From positions 655,363 to 719,362 of the forward strand of contig NZ_BMQJ01000002.1 in assembly GCF_014648055.1 (NCBI RefSeq): a stretch of 64,000 nucleotides of DNA, read 5' to 3'. The first letter of the stretch is position 1; the number at the start of each line of letters is the position of its first letter. Under the pieces are notes generated by a model, which had not been told where the DNA came from, ran no database searches, and was given only the letters and a program-made list of their open reading frames with translations. Source of the stretch: Streptosporangium pseudovulgare. GTDB lineage: Bacteria; Actinomycetota; Actinomycetes; Streptosporangiales; Streptosporangiaceae. Of the stretch, positions 17,689-26,329 are shown piece by piece. Position numbers and translations under genes: made by a program.

Positions 17689-20055
17689 TCAGCGGCCGGC
17701 GAGCTCGTCGACGGCGGCCCGCAGGTCCGCGCCGGTGATGGTGGTCAGCTCCTCGGCGCTGGCGGTGCCGTCGAGGGCGGCCAGCCGGACGTCACGGCAC
17801 ATCGCGGCGCGCTCGAACAGCGAGCGGGCGAACCGGCCGTTGCCCAGGCCGTCGATCAGGTCGTTGTCGCAGACCCAGGTGAAGACCTCCGCCAGGTCCC
17901 GTCGGGCGGCCTCGTCGAAGCGGTCGCCGGCCCGGCGGGCGAGCAGCTCGGCGATCTCGGCGAGCTCGCCCGGCGCGTAGGAGGGGAACCGCACCCGCTG
18001 GTTGAACCGGCTCGCCAGGCCGGGGTTGGTCGCCAGGAAGCGGTCCATCTCGCCCTCGTATCCGGCCAGGATGACCACCAGCCGGTCGCGGTCGTCCTCG
18101 GCCCGCTTGAGCAGCGTCTGCACGGCCTCGGCGCCGAAGGCGTCGCCCCCGGCGTAGCCCGCGTTGACCAGGCTGTAGGCCTCGTCGATGAACAGCACCC
18201 CGCCGAGCGCCCGGTCGACCAGCTCGTTCGTCTTGATCGCGGTGGCGCCGAGGTGCTGCCCCACCAGGTCGGCCCGCTGGGCCTCCACCACGTCGGGCTG
18301 GGCGAGCAGGCCCAGCGCGGCGAAGATGCGGCCGAGGATACGGGCCACCGTGGTCTTGCCGGTGCCGGGCGGGCCGGTGAAGACGAAGTGCCGCATCTGC
18401 GGCGGGGTCGGCAGGCCGCGTTCCTGCCGCATCCTCGCCACCCTGAGCTGCGCGGTGATCGCGTGCACCTGCTGCTTGACCGGCTCCAGGCCGGCCATCC
18501 GGTCCAGGTCGGCGAGCGCCTCCTCCAGGCTTGGGGCCGCCTGGTAGCCGTGATAGCGGGCGGTCAGCTCGTCGAACGCCTTGGTGACGTCGGCGGAGGT
18601 GACGGTGACCAGGTCCTCGGTGGTCGGCGCGCCCCCCGCGCCCACCACGCGCACGTCGCGGGCCTGGGCGGCGGCCTCGACGAGGCTGCGGGCGAACCGG
18701 GCGTTGCCCAGCTCGTCGACCAGCCCGCGCCGGTGGACGTCCTCGAACCGGGCGAGCAGCGCGGGCACGGCGTCCGCGGCCATCCGGTCGCCGCGTCCCC
18801 GCTGCAGCAGCCCGGTGATGCTCAGCAGCTCCTCGGGCGCGTAGCCGGGGAAGTGGATCCGGCTCGCGAACCGGCTGGACAGCCCGGGGTTGGAGGACAG
18901 GAAGGCGGCCATCTCCTTCTCGTATCCGGCCAGGATGATGATCAGCCGGTCGCGGTCGTCCTCGGCCCGCTTGAGAAGCGTCTGCACGGCCTCGGCTCCG
19001 AACCGGTCGGGCTGGCCGTCACCGGAGTTGATGAGGCCGTAGGCCTCGTCGATGAACAGCACCCCGCCGAGCGCCCGGTCGACCAGCTCGTTCGTCTTGA
19101 TCGCGGTGGCTCCGAGGAACTCCCCCACCAGGTCGGCCCGCTGGGCCTCCACCACGTACGGGGTCTCCAGCAGGCCGAAGGCGTAGAAGATCTTCGCGAC
19201 GGTCCGGGCGACGCTGGTCTTGCCGGTGCCCGGCGGACCGGCGAACACGAAGTGGCGCATCGGCGGCTCGGTCGTGTATCCGGCCTCCCTGCGCAGCCGG
19301 GCCGCCTCGATCGAGGCGGCGATGGAGCGCACCTGCTCCTTCACCGGGGCTAGACCGATCATGGCGTCCAGCTCGCCGAGCGCCTCCTCCACCGAGATCG
19401 GCGGCGGAGCGGTACGGCCGGCGGACGCGGCGGCCGGCGGGCCCCCCTCCCGGCCGCGGAGCCGCTCGGCCCGCTCGGCCCGTCCCGGCCGCGCGCGCCC
19501 CTCGGCGGTGTCCAGCGCGGCCTTGGTTCGGCGCGCCTGGACGAAGCGGTACACCAGCACCGCGGCGGCCGCGCCGTAGGCGGCCCATACGGCGGCGCCC
19601 GGCACGACCGTCCCCGCGGCGACGGCCACCACCCCGGCCGCGGCCAGGGCCATGAGCGTGGTCAGCCACGGAGGGACCCAGCGGACGACGTGCGCCAGGC
19701 CGGCCACGGGCAGGGCCAGCAGCATCATCGCGATCGGGGCGGCGGAGGCGCCGAAGACGGCCTGGAAGATCGGCAGCGTCAGCATCCAGGCGGCCACGAC
19801 CGCCACGGTGGCGGCGGCGCGGGGGTAGCGCAGGGCCAGCGACACGAAGCCGAGCAGGGCGATCGTGACGGGCAGCGCGGTGAAGAGAGACCATCCCATG
19901 CCGAGCGCCAGCCCGGCCGCGGCGACCAGGACCGCGACGTGGATCAGCCGCCGCAGCGGAGGGCGGAGGCGGAAGTATCGCATCCGCACCTGCTCGAACG
20001 CGTCACGTGCCGCCGCGCGCCCCGCCGGCCGGGCCATGTCGGGTTCCCGCATCAC
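17689..20055 (-). CDS. Membrane-anchored protein with two CbxX/EccA-type AAA+ ATPase modules
   Basis: 788 residues. Residues about 30-180 hold five to six hydrophobic segments (for example RLIHVAVLVAAAGLALGMGW and AAATVAVVAAWMLTLPIF). After a basic linker come two homologous AAA+ modules. Module 1 (about 230-480): Walker A FAGPPGTGKTSVA, Walker B GGVLFIDEAYGL, arginine-finger region NPGLSSRFASRIHFP. Module 2 (about 505-770): FTGPPGTGKTTVA, GGVLFIDEAYSL, NPGLASRFNQRVRFP. The modules share long identical stretches, pointing to internal duplication. The fold is that of CbxX/CfxQ rubisco activases and type VII secretion EccA, but no ESX or rubisco genes are nearby, so a remodelling role with unknown substrate is the safe statement. 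Start ATG 20055 follows GGGGAGG by four bases. Confidence 0.9.
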   Translation of the reverse strand: MMREPDMARPAGRAAARDAFEQVRMRYFRLRPPLRRLIHVAVLVAAAGLALGMGWSLFTALPVTIALLGFVSLALRYPRAAATVAVVAAWMLTLPIFQAVFGASAAPIAMMLLALPVAGLAHVVRWVPPWLTTLMALAAAGVVAVAAGTVVPGAAVWAAYGAAAAVLVYRFVQARRTKAALDTAEGRARPGRAERAERLRGREGGPPAAASAGRTAPPPISVEEALGELDAMIGLAPVKEQVRSIAASIEAARLRREAGYTTEPPMRHFVFAGPPGTGKTSVARTVAKIFYAFGLLETPYVVEAQRADLVGEFLGATAIKTNELVDRALGGVLFIDEAYGLINSGDGQPDRFGAEAVQTLLKRAEDDRDRLIIILAGYEKEMAAFLSSNPGLSSRFASRIHFPGYAPEELLSITGLLQRGRGDRMAADAVPALLARFEDVHRRGLVDELGNARFARSLVEAAAQARDVRVVGAGGAPTTEDLVTVTSADVTKAFDELTARYHGYQAAPSLEEALADLDRMAGLEPVKQQVHAITAQLRVARMRQERGLPTPPQMRHFVFTGPPGTGKTTVARILGRIFAALGLLAQPDVVEAQRADLVGQHLGATAIKTNELVDRALGGVLFIDEAYSLVNAGYAGGDAFGAEAVQTLLKRAEDDRDRLVVILAGYEGEMDRFLATNPGLASRFNQRVRFPSYAPGELAEIAELLARRAGDRFDEAARRDLAEVFTWVCDNDLIDGLGNGRFARSLFERAAMCRDVRLAALDGTASAEELTTITGADLRAAVDELAGR

Positions 20056-20270
20056 GCCTCCCCGGTTTGCCACCCGGTTATACCGCACCGGACAGGCGTT
20101 CGCGCGCGCCTGAGCGTCGCGCCACGCCGCCGCTCGGTCACGATCGGGCGAAGCGATGGGACCGGATGAACCCCACAATCCGGGCGGCGGCCTCCTGCCC
20201 GCCACGCGACACGGCAAACCGGCAGGGGAATGTCACCGCCCGGCAAGCCCGCGCGGACGCGCCCGGCGTT

Positions 20271-20333
20271 CCCGCACCGAGCCCGCACCGAGCCCGTACT
20301 GAGCCCGTACTGAGCCCGTACTGAGGCCCGTAC
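20271..20333. repeat. Five 11-bp tandem repeats (CCCGYACYGAG)
   Basis: Units start at 20271, 20282, 20293, 20304 and 20315: CCCGCACCGAG twice, then CCCGTACTGAG three times, with a partial unit to 20333. It lies between the stop of the TPR protein gene (20364) and the start of the AAA+ gene, both on the minus strand. The period equals one DNA helical turn. Confidence 0.9.
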
Positions 20334-20363
20334 GGCGCGGCTCCGGCGCCCGGGACCCGGTGT

Positions 20364-22280
20364 TCAGCCGGCGCGGGCGCGACCCTGGTGGCGTCCGGGG
20401 AATTCGCCGACCGTGACGTGCTCGGGGGTGACGCGCAGCACGCCGGCCTCGGGGTCGCCCACCGCGATGCCGCGCACCTCGACCCAGAACCCGCGTTCCG
20501 CGGGGTCGGCGGCGAACACCGCCACCCGGGGATCCCGCTCGGCCGCCTCCCAGGCGTCGTCGGCGGCGATCAGGCGCAGCTCGCCGCCCGGCCCGACCGC
20601 GCCGACCGCGCCGACCGCGAGCGCGCGCGGCCCGCCGGAGGCGGCGCAGGAGAGCACCACCTCCCGGGCGTGGGTGAAGGTCCGGCGCACGTCGCCGCTG
20701 AGGCCGACCGGGGGCCCGGCGTCGCCCGGCAGGCGGTCACCGCGACCGTCGTGCATGATCAGGGACGCCCGCCAGGGGCCCGGCGACCCCTGCCACCACG
20801 CCCGTGCCGACCGGGCGGCGAACACCGCCGCGAACGCCGCCAGCGCCCCCGCGCCGCACCACCAGGCCAGGTCGTCCGCCCGGCCACGCCCGTACACGGC
20901 CAGGAGCGCCGACCCGCCGAGCGCCGCGGACGCGGCGGCCAGCGTGACCGCCGCCGCCACCAGCCACCGGTCGCCGCCGTGCACCCGGCCGGAAAGGCGC
21001 GGGCCGCGCGAAACGCGCGGCCCGTACGGACCGTGCGGGCTTCCCGGGCTCCCTGGGCCTCCCGGGCTTCGCGGTCGCCGGGTCCCGCCGTACGCCCAGG
21101 CCGGCGCGAGCAGGACCGCCGGCGCGACCGCCGCCCACCCCGGCTCCCCGGTGATCCGGGCGGCCACCGCGACGGCGGCGAGCGCCGACCACGCGCGGCC
21201 CGCCACCAGCCACAGGGTCACGTCGGCGGCACGCCGGGCCGTACGGTCCCCGCCGGCGGCGGCGAACTGGGTCAGGGCGGCGACCGGCCGTCCCCGCCAC
21301 GCCTCGGCCAGGACGCGCAGCACGAACACGGCGACGCCGTTGAGCAGGACCGTCCCGGCCAGGACGGCCCACGTGCCGTCGAGGTCCCCCGCCGCGGACC
21401 GGGAGACGGCCCGCGGCAGGGTGGCGACCGCCGCGACGTAGGCGGCGAGCGCGACCGGGGTCACCGACACGGACGCCGCGAGCCACACGTCCCGGGCGAG
21501 CATGCCGGGGACGTAGGGCCAGAGCCTGACGCGGCGGGCCTGCCGGAGGGTGATCGCCACGACGGCCGCGAGCACGGCTCCGCCGCCGATCTCCGCCCAG
21601 GTGGTCAGGCCGGTCCCGAAGGCCGTGACGGCCGCCGCGACGAGCGCCGCGGCCAGCAGCAGGCGGATCTGCCTCGTCCACGACTCCAGGGCCCGTCTCG
21701 CCCGCCCGGTCTCGCGTGGATCCACCGGCCACGCCGGGTCGTGGTGGTCCCGGGGGCTCTCCCAGCGCAGCAGCGCGAGGCCCAGGCCGACCCTCGCCCC
21801 GGCGTGCCCGTCCAGCCGGCGCAGCGCCTCCCGGTAGGCGCCCTCGGCGGCGCGGTGCTCGCCGCGCAACAGCGCGAGGTCGCCGGTGAGCACGTGGGGG
21901 TCGGGCTCCTGCGGCGCGTAGCGCACGGCCCGCGCCGCCTGCGCCCGCGACTCCCGCCAGCGACCGGGCACGTGCCGCAGGGCCGCGCCCAGGCGCAGCC
22001 GCGCCGCCCAGGACCCCGGGGCCAGCCGTACGGCCTCCTCCGCCGCCGCGACGGCCTCGGCGGAGCGGCCGAGCCGTTCGAACGCGAGGCTGGCCAGGCG
22101 GTAACCCCACCCGGTCGCGTGCTCGGCGCCCGGGTCGTGGTCCACCGCCCGGCGGGCGGCCTCCAGCGCGGCCTCGGGCCGGTCCTCGGCCAGCCGGCGC
22201 GCGGCCAGGGCGCACCACTCGCGCGGGTCGCCGGGGTTCGTCGACAGGGGGGTTCCGTTCTCCGCGGATCTCGTTCTCAC
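20364..22280 (-). CDS. TPR-containing multi-span membrane protein with possible C-terminal PNPOx-like domain
   Basis: 638 residues. Residues about 15-170 contain TPR-type helices (WCALAARRLAEDRPEAALEAARRAVDHDPG, AEEAVRLAPGSWAARLRLG, GAYREALRRLDGHAGARVGLG, each split here by family spacing). The middle (about 200-480) has eight or so hydrophobic segments and a Gly/Pro loop (about 400-430). The last 130 residues are soluble and include DPRVAVFAADPAERGFWVEVRGIA, which resembles a split-barrel flavin-binding (pyridoxamine-phosphate-oxidase-like) strand pattern. That last assignment is tentative. The start is GTG 22280 with only a weak ribosome site. No functional assignment is possible. Confidence 0.75.
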   Translation of the reverse strand: MRTRSAENGTPLSTNPGDPREWCALAARRLAEDRPEAALEAARRAVDHDPGAEHATGWGYRLASLAFERLGRSAEAVAAAEEAVRLAPGSWAARLRLGAALRHVPGRWRESRAQAARAVRYAPQEPDPHVLTGDLALLRGEHRAAEGAYREALRRLDGHAGARVGLGLALLRWESPRDHHDPAWPVDPRETGRARRALESWTRQIRLLLAAALVAAAVTAFGTGLTTWAEIGGGAVLAAVVAITLRQARRVRLWPYVPGMLARDVWLAASVSVTPVALAAYVAAVATLPRAVSRSAAGDLDGTWAVLAGTVLLNGVAVFVLRVLAEAWRGRPVAALTQFAAAGGDRTARRAADVTLWLVAGRAWSALAAVAVAARITGEPGWAAVAPAVLLAPAWAYGGTRRPRSPGGPGSPGSPHGPYGPRVSRGPRLSGRVHGGDRWLVAAAVTLAAASAALGGSALLAVYGRGRADDLAWWCGAGALAAFAAVFAARSARAWWQGSPGPWRASLIMHDGRGDRLPGDAGPPVGLSGDVRRTFTHAREVVLSCAASGGPRALAVGAVGAVGPGGELRLIAADDAWEAAERDPRVAVFAADPAERGFWVEVRGIAVGDPEAGVLRVTPEHVTVGEFPGRHQGRARAG

Positions 22281-22425
22281 CGGCCGCGGCCCCCGGGAGT
22301 CCGGGGGGCGTCACGTGTCTCGCCGGGCTCGCCGCGGGTCCCGCGCTCATCGGCCACGATGGCCATGATCTGCGCGGAGACGGCGTTTGCCTAGACGGCG
22401 GCCACATGCCTGTATCTCTCTAGAG

Positions 22426-22437
22426 AGGTCGCACGCG
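22426..22437. promoter_or_regulatory. 12-bp perfect palindrome between divergent genes
   Basis: CTCTCTAGAGAG is perfectly self-complementary and lies between the TPR protein (minus) and the MFS exporter (plus), where an operator controlling the exporter would be expected. No regulator gene adjoins. The rest of the 298-base gap shows only a short upstream ORF (22544-22582). Confidence 0.35.
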
Positions 22438-22543
22438 CCGGCCCGCCCCACACCGGCCGGCGCCGCCGCCGTGGGCATGCCGTCATGAACCGATACCCCG
22501 ATGCCGCCTCAATCAGTGCCCGACTTCGCCTAAGCTGCGTCGC

Positions 22544-22582
22544 ATGTTCGTCCAGGCCGGCAAGACCCCCCGCCGCCGATGA
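22544..22582 (+). CDS. 12-codon leader ORF overlapping the MFS start
   Basis: ATG 22544 encodes MFVQAGKTPRRR and its TGA (22580-22582) overlaps the MFS ATG at 22579 as ATGA. A TAAGCT hexamer ends seven bases before this ATG, so a transcript starting there would be leaderless. The MFS ATG itself has no Shine-Dalgarno, so its translation may depend on this ORF. Confidence 0.35.
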   Translation: MFVQAGKTPRRR

Positions 22583-24123
22583 GCGCCATGAGGGTCGCGG
22601 TGGCGCCCTCGCGGCGCGAGGGGGATCGGCGGGGCGAGACGAGCCGCTGGTCGGTCCTCGCCCTCCTCTGTTTCAGTCTGCTGCTGATCGCGGTGGACGC
22701 CACAGTCCTGCACATCGCGGTCCCGGCGCTGACCGCCGCGCTGGAACCGAGCTCGGTGGAGCTGCTGTGGATCATCGACGCCTACTCGCTGGTGGTCGCG
22801 CCGCTGCTGCTGACCTTCGGCACGCTCGGCGACCGTCACGGGCGCAAGCGCCTGGTGCTCGCCGGTTACCTGGTCTTCGGCGTCGCCTCGGCCGCGGCCG
22901 CCTTCGCGCCGACCCCGCTCGCCCTCATCTCCGCGCGGGTGCTCCTGGGCGTCGGCGGCGCCATGATCATGCCTGCCACGCTGTCGATCATCCGGCAGGT
23001 CTTCACCGACCGCAGGGAGCGCGCGCTCGCGCTGGGCGTGTGGAGCGCGGTCGCGGCGGCCGGGGCCGCGGTGGGACCGGTCATCGGCGGCCTGCTCGTC
23101 GAGCACTTCTGGTGGGGCGCCGTCTTCCTGATCAACGTGCCGATCCTGCTGGTGCTGCTGCCCGCCGCCGCCAGGCTGCTGCCCGAGTGCCGCCCGCGCG
23201 CCCCGAAGCCGTGGGACGCGCCCAGCGCGCTGCTGTCGGTGCTGGGCATCCTCGCGCTGGCCTTCGGGCTGAAGGAGGCGGGCTCCGGCCACCCGGCCGG
23301 GATCGCGGCGTTCGTCTGCGGGGCCGGGCTGCTGGTCTGGTTCGTGCGCCGGCAGCGGAGGCTGGCCTTCCCCCTGCTCGACCTCGAACTGTTCCGGCGG
23401 CGGGCCTTCTCCGTCGGCGTGGCCGCGGTGCTGCTGACCGTCTTCGCCCTGGTGGGCCTGGAGCTGATGCTCGCCCAGTACCTCCAGCTCGTGCTCGGCG
23501 ACAGCCCGCTCGGAGCCGCGGTCCGCATGCTGCCGCTGATGGTCGCCGCCATCTCCGGCGGGCTGGCCGGCGCGCGGCTGCTGCGCTGGTTCGGGCTGCG
23601 CGCCACGATGAGCGGCGGGCTCGCGCTGACCACCCTGTCGCTGATGCCCCCGCTCACCTGGGGCACCGAGGGCCACCCGCTGGTCCTCGCGTTCTGCTTC
23701 GTCGGGATCGGCTTCGGCATCCAGGTCACCCTGCTGGCCGCCTCCGACACGATCATGTCGTCCGCCCCCGAGGAGCGTGCCGGCGGGGCCGCGGCGATCG
23801 AGGAGACGGCCTACGAACTGGGCGCCGGCCTGGGCGTGGCGATCCTCGGCACGGTCACCACCCTCGTCTACGCGCCCTCGCTGGCCCAGGTCCCGGGCGT
23901 CTCGCCCGCCCTGATGGACGAGGCCCGCCAGTCGCTCGCCGCCGCCGCGCACGTGGCGCGGGAGGTCGGCGGCGACGCCGGTACGGCGCTGCTGAACGCC
24001 GCCCGCGTCGCCTTCGTCTCCGGCCTGCACACCACGGTCCTGGTGAGCCTGCTCCTGCTGGCCGGCACCGCCGCGGCCGTGGCGCTGCTGGTGCCGCGCG
24101 ACCGGCGGGACGACGCGGGCTGA
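22579..24123 (+). CDS. MFS multidrug exporter, DHA2 (14-TM) family
   Basis: 514 residues with about 14 hydrophobic helices. It would export cationic or hydrophobic drugs in exchange for protons (SmvA/QacA/LfrA-like). Landmarks: helix 1 SLLLIAVDATVLHIAVPALTAAL with the acidic residue typical of DHA2, motif A GDRHGRKR between helices 2 and 3, SARVLLGVGGAMIMPATLSII, and motif C-like AAAGAAVGPVIGGLL in helix 5. A conserved acidic residue pair occurs in ERAGGAAAIEETAYELG. It stands alone, with no adjacent regulator. Start ATG 22579 has no ribosome-binding site and overlaps the short upstream ORF; ATG 22588 is an alternative. Confidence 0.92.
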   Translation: MSAMRVAVAPSRREGDRRGETSRWSVLALLCFSLLLIAVDATVLHIAVPALTAALEPSSVELLWIIDAYSLVVAPLLLTFGTLGDRHGRKRLVLAGYLVFGVASAAAAFAPTPLALISARVLLGVGGAMIMPATLSIIRQVFTDRRERALALGVWSAVAAAGAAVGPVIGGLLVEHFWWGAVFLINVPILLVLLPAAARLLPECRPRAPKPWDAPSALLSVLGILALAFGLKEAGSGHPAGIAAFVCGAGLLVWFVRRQRRLAFPLLDLELFRRRAFSVGVAAVLLTVFALVGLELMLAQYLQLVLGDSPLGAAVRMLPLMVAAISGGLAGARLLRWFGLRATMSGGLALTTLSLMPPLTWGTEGHPLVLAFCFVGIGFGIQVTLLAASDTIMSSAPEERAGGAAAIEETAYELGAGLGVAILGTVTTLVYAPSLAQVPGVSPALMDEARQSLAAAAHVAREVGGDAGTALLNAARVAFVSGLHTTVLVSLLLLAGTAAAVALLVPRDRRDDAG

Positions 24124-24290
24124 ACCGGCCCGGGGCCGGACGGCTGGATCGATCAAGGTGTTCGGGCCGGGTCCCGGAGGAGGACGAACCGGCCGGAGAG
24201 GCGTTCTCCCGGTCGCGCGCCGGGCGTTTGAGAAACCCGCTCGCGGTCAGCTATGGGCAGGAACGCGGAATCTCCCCAGAATGAGGAACC

Positions 24291-25193
24291 GTGCGACGAA
24301 CCCTCCGCGATCTCGCCGCCCTGGCCGCCAGGCTGGGAGTGGGCGGGATCTTCTTCGCGAACGGCTGGCACAAGCTGGAGGCGGGCCTGACCGCCACCAA
24401 TGACCAGTTCACGTCCCTGGGAGCGCCCGCGCCCGGGATCTGGGCCGCCGCGACGATGCTGATCGAGCTCGTCGGCGGGGTGCTCCTGGTGGCCGGGCTG
24501 GCGGTGCCGGCCTGCGGGCTGGTGTTGTTCGCCGAGGCCGTCGCGGTGTTCGCCGTGACCACCGGCGAGCACGGCCTGCCGCTGACCGGCGGGGACGTCA
24601 GCCTGGTGGTCGCGCTCGGCGCCGCCTCCGTCCTCCTCGCGGTCGTCGGCGCGGGCCGCCTGTCGGTCGACCACCTGCTGGTGATGAGGCGGCGGGAGGC
24701 CGAGGCCGCCCAGGACTTCGCCGCCGAGGCGGAGGCCGACGACGTCATCGCGGCGCTGCGCGAGCCGGAGTCCGCCCGGGACACCGGGACCGCCGGGACC
24801 ACCGGTGCCACCGGGACCACCGGTGCCACCGGGACCGCCGGTGCCACCGGGATCGCGGGCCCCATGGGTTCCACGGGGCCTGCGGTTTCCACGGGTCCGG
24901 CCGGCTCGTCGGGTTCCGCGGGTTCCGCGGGTTCCGCGGGGGCGGGAGACGCCGGCCGGGCGGCGCCCGGCGGGGACACCGCGGAGTTCCCCGCCCGGAC
25001 GCGGGCGCACCCGTACGGCGACGCGCGGGACACAGGGGAGGCGGGAGAGGCCGCTGACGGGGACGCCCCCGGGCCGGGGAGCGCCCTGGGCGACACCGCG
25101 GATCCGCGTGATGTCCCGGACGGCGGGACCGCGGGCCCGGCCGGGAGCCACGACGTCCTGGTGGCCCGGCGGGACGAGCCCCGGAGAGACTGA
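24291..25193 (+). CDS. DoxX-family membrane protein with collagen-like Gly-X-Y tail
   Basis: 300 residues. The first 130 are a DoxX four-helix membrane domain (ARLGVGGIFFANGWHKLEAG, then ATMLIELVGGVLLVAGLAVP and VSLVVALGAASVLLAVVGAG). DoxX proteins act in redox or membrane-associated oxidoreductase complexes. After a charged helix (133-160) the chain becomes a run of eleven Gly-X-Y triplets (166-198), one VST interruption, and five more triplets (202-216), then a Gly/Asp/Pro-rich disordered end. The tail is collagen-like in composition (Thr/Ala/Ser rather than Pro in X and Y) and is encoded by 9-bp-type DNA repeats. Start GTG 24291 has GAGGA four bases upstream. Confidence 0.82.
   Translation: MRRTLRDLAALAARLGVGGIFFANGWHKLEAGLTATNDQFTSLGAPAPGIWAAATMLIELVGGVLLVAGLAVPACGLVLFAEAVAVFAVTTGEHGLPLTGGDVSLVVALGAASVLLAVVGAGRLSVDHLLVMRRREAEAAQDFAAEAEADDVIAALREPESARDTGTAGTTGATGTTGATGTAGATGIAGPMGSTGPAVSTGPAGSSGSAGSAGSAGAGDAGRAAPGGDTAEFPARTRAHPYGDARDTGEAGEAADGDAPGPGSALGDTADPRDVPDGGTAGPAGSHDVLVARRDEPRRD
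24786..24938 (+). repeat. Collagen-like triplet repeat region in the DoxX gene
   Basis: Sixteen Gly-X-Y codon triplets with one break, dominated by GGTGCCACC, GGGACCACC and GGTTCCGCG 9-base units. Likely prone to length change by slippage. Confidence 0.75.
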
Positions 25194-25487
25194 GCGGCCT
25201 TCCGCCGTGACCGCAGGAAGGGTGCGGCGATCGACGCCGTGCGGGACACCCGGGCGGCGTGGAAGGACGCGGCGGACGAAGCGTTCCGGACGAGTCGTTC
25301 CGCACAGGCACTCGGACCGGGACTCGGACTCGGACGGGGACTCGGACGGGATGATCCGGATGGGATGATCCGGACGGCATGGGAGGATGCGACGGATGGC
25401 GCCGCGCGGAGACCTCGGGCGGCGCTCGCCGTACCCGGAGGTCCGTCGCACGGCGGTGCCCGCCGTGTCAGGACGCGAGGAGAGCCG

Positions 25488-25910
25488 ATGATCCGCCGCT
25501 GGAACCCCGACGTCGTGGCCGCCCCGGCCGGCCGCTACAGCCACCTGGCCACGGTGCCCGAGGGCCACGAGCTGGTGATGATCTCCGGGCAGCTCGGCGT
25601 GCTGCCCGACGGCACCCTCGCGGGCCCGGACGCGGAGTCCCAGGCGCGGCAGGTCTACGCCAACATCGAGCTGCTGCTCGAATCGATCGGCGCGACACCG
25701 GCGCACCTGGTGAAGGTGTTCACGATGGTCGCGGGGACCGAGCACCTGCCGGGCTGCCGGGCGGCGATGGGTGAGGCGTTCGGCAGGTGGTTCCCGGACG
25801 GCGACTGGCCCGCCCAGTCGCTGGCGGTGGTCGCGGCCCTGGCCGCCCCCGAGCTGGCCGTCGAGGTGGAGGCCGTGGCCGCCGTCCCGCGCGCCGCCGG
25901 ACGCGGCTAG
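25488..25910 (+). CDS. RidA/YjgF-family protein
   Basis: 140 residues, near the usual RidA length. RidA proteins form trimers that hydrolyse reactive enamine/imine intermediates from PLP enzymes. Visible family features: GRYSHLATVPEGHELVMISGQLG, QARQVYANIELLLESIGATPAHLVKVFTMV and the C-terminal WPAQSLAVVAALAAPELAVEVEAVA. The canonical catalytic arginine before the final strand is not obvious here (position reads A-P-E-L), so this may be a Rid subfamily member without imine deaminase activity. GAGGAGA lies six bases before the ATG. Its TAG stop shares the four bases CTAG with the stop of the convergent HxlR gene. The 294 bases upstream contain short GGGATGATCCGGA and ACTCGG repeats and no gene. 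Confidence 0.85.
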   Translation: MIRRWNPDVVAAPAGRYSHLATVPEGHELVMISGQLGVLPDGTLAGPDAESQARQVYANIELLLESIGATPAHLVKVFTMVAGTEHLPGCRAAMGEAFGRWFPDGDWPAQSLAVVAALAAPELAVEVEAVAAVPRAAGRG

Positions 25911-26329
25911 CGGAGACCCGCGGCGGGACGGGGGTCGCGGGGACACTCGCGGGCGGGGGCCTCGGCCCGGTCCTGTGCGGCGAGGACGTCGTCGCCGTGC
26001 TCGAACGCCCACTCCCCGAACGCCCCGATCAGCGGCACCAGGCTGCGCCCCAGGTCGGTCAGGCCGTACTCGACCCGCGGGGGCGCCTCCGGGTAGGCCC
26101 GCCGTCCGACGAGGCCGTTGTACTCCAGCCTGCGGAGCGTCTCGGTGAGCACCTTCGGGCTGATCCCGCCGATCCCCTCGCGCAGCTCCCCCGGCCTGCG
26201 CGGACCGGAGCGCAGCGCCCACAGCACGACGGCGTTCCAGGTGTTGCCGATCAGGTCGAAGGCGAGTCGTGCGCGGCAGTCGGCGAGGAACATGTCCACG
26301 TCCCCGATTATGGCGCCGCCGTCGCACAC
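25907..26329 (-). CDS. HxlR-family winged-helix transcriptional regulator
   Basis: 140 residues. LAFDLIGNTWNAVVLWALRSGPRRPGELREGI followed by GISPKVLTETLRRLEYNGLVGRRAYPEAPPRVEYGLTDLGRSL is the HxlR (MarR-like) DNA-binding domain with the typical wing. The cysteine at residue 18 (ADCRARLAFDLIG) corresponds to the redox or aldehyde-sensing position in this family. The 30 C-terminal residues are low-complexity. GTG 26329 is used; ATG 26293 (MFLADC) is an alternative. It is divergent from the F420-reductase-like gene at 26457, which is the likely target. Confidence 0.88.
   Translation of the reverse strand: MCDGGAIIGDVDMFLADCRARLAFDLIGNTWNAVVLWALRSGPRRPGELREGIGGISPKVLTETLRRLEYNGLVGRRAYPEAPPRVEYGLTDLGRSLVPLIGAFGEWAFEHGDDVLAAQDRAEAPARECPRDPRPAAGLR

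Noticed and set aside
16897-19353. 818-codon plus-strand frame opposite oppB and the AAA+ gene
   Set aside because: Spans two genuine minus-strand genes and an intergenic region; repeats in its sequence only mirror the two AAA+ modules.
20277-20333. CRISPR-like direct repeats
   Set aside because: The 11-bp units are contiguous with no spacers; this is a simple tandem repeat. No CRISPR array or cas gene was seen anywhere.
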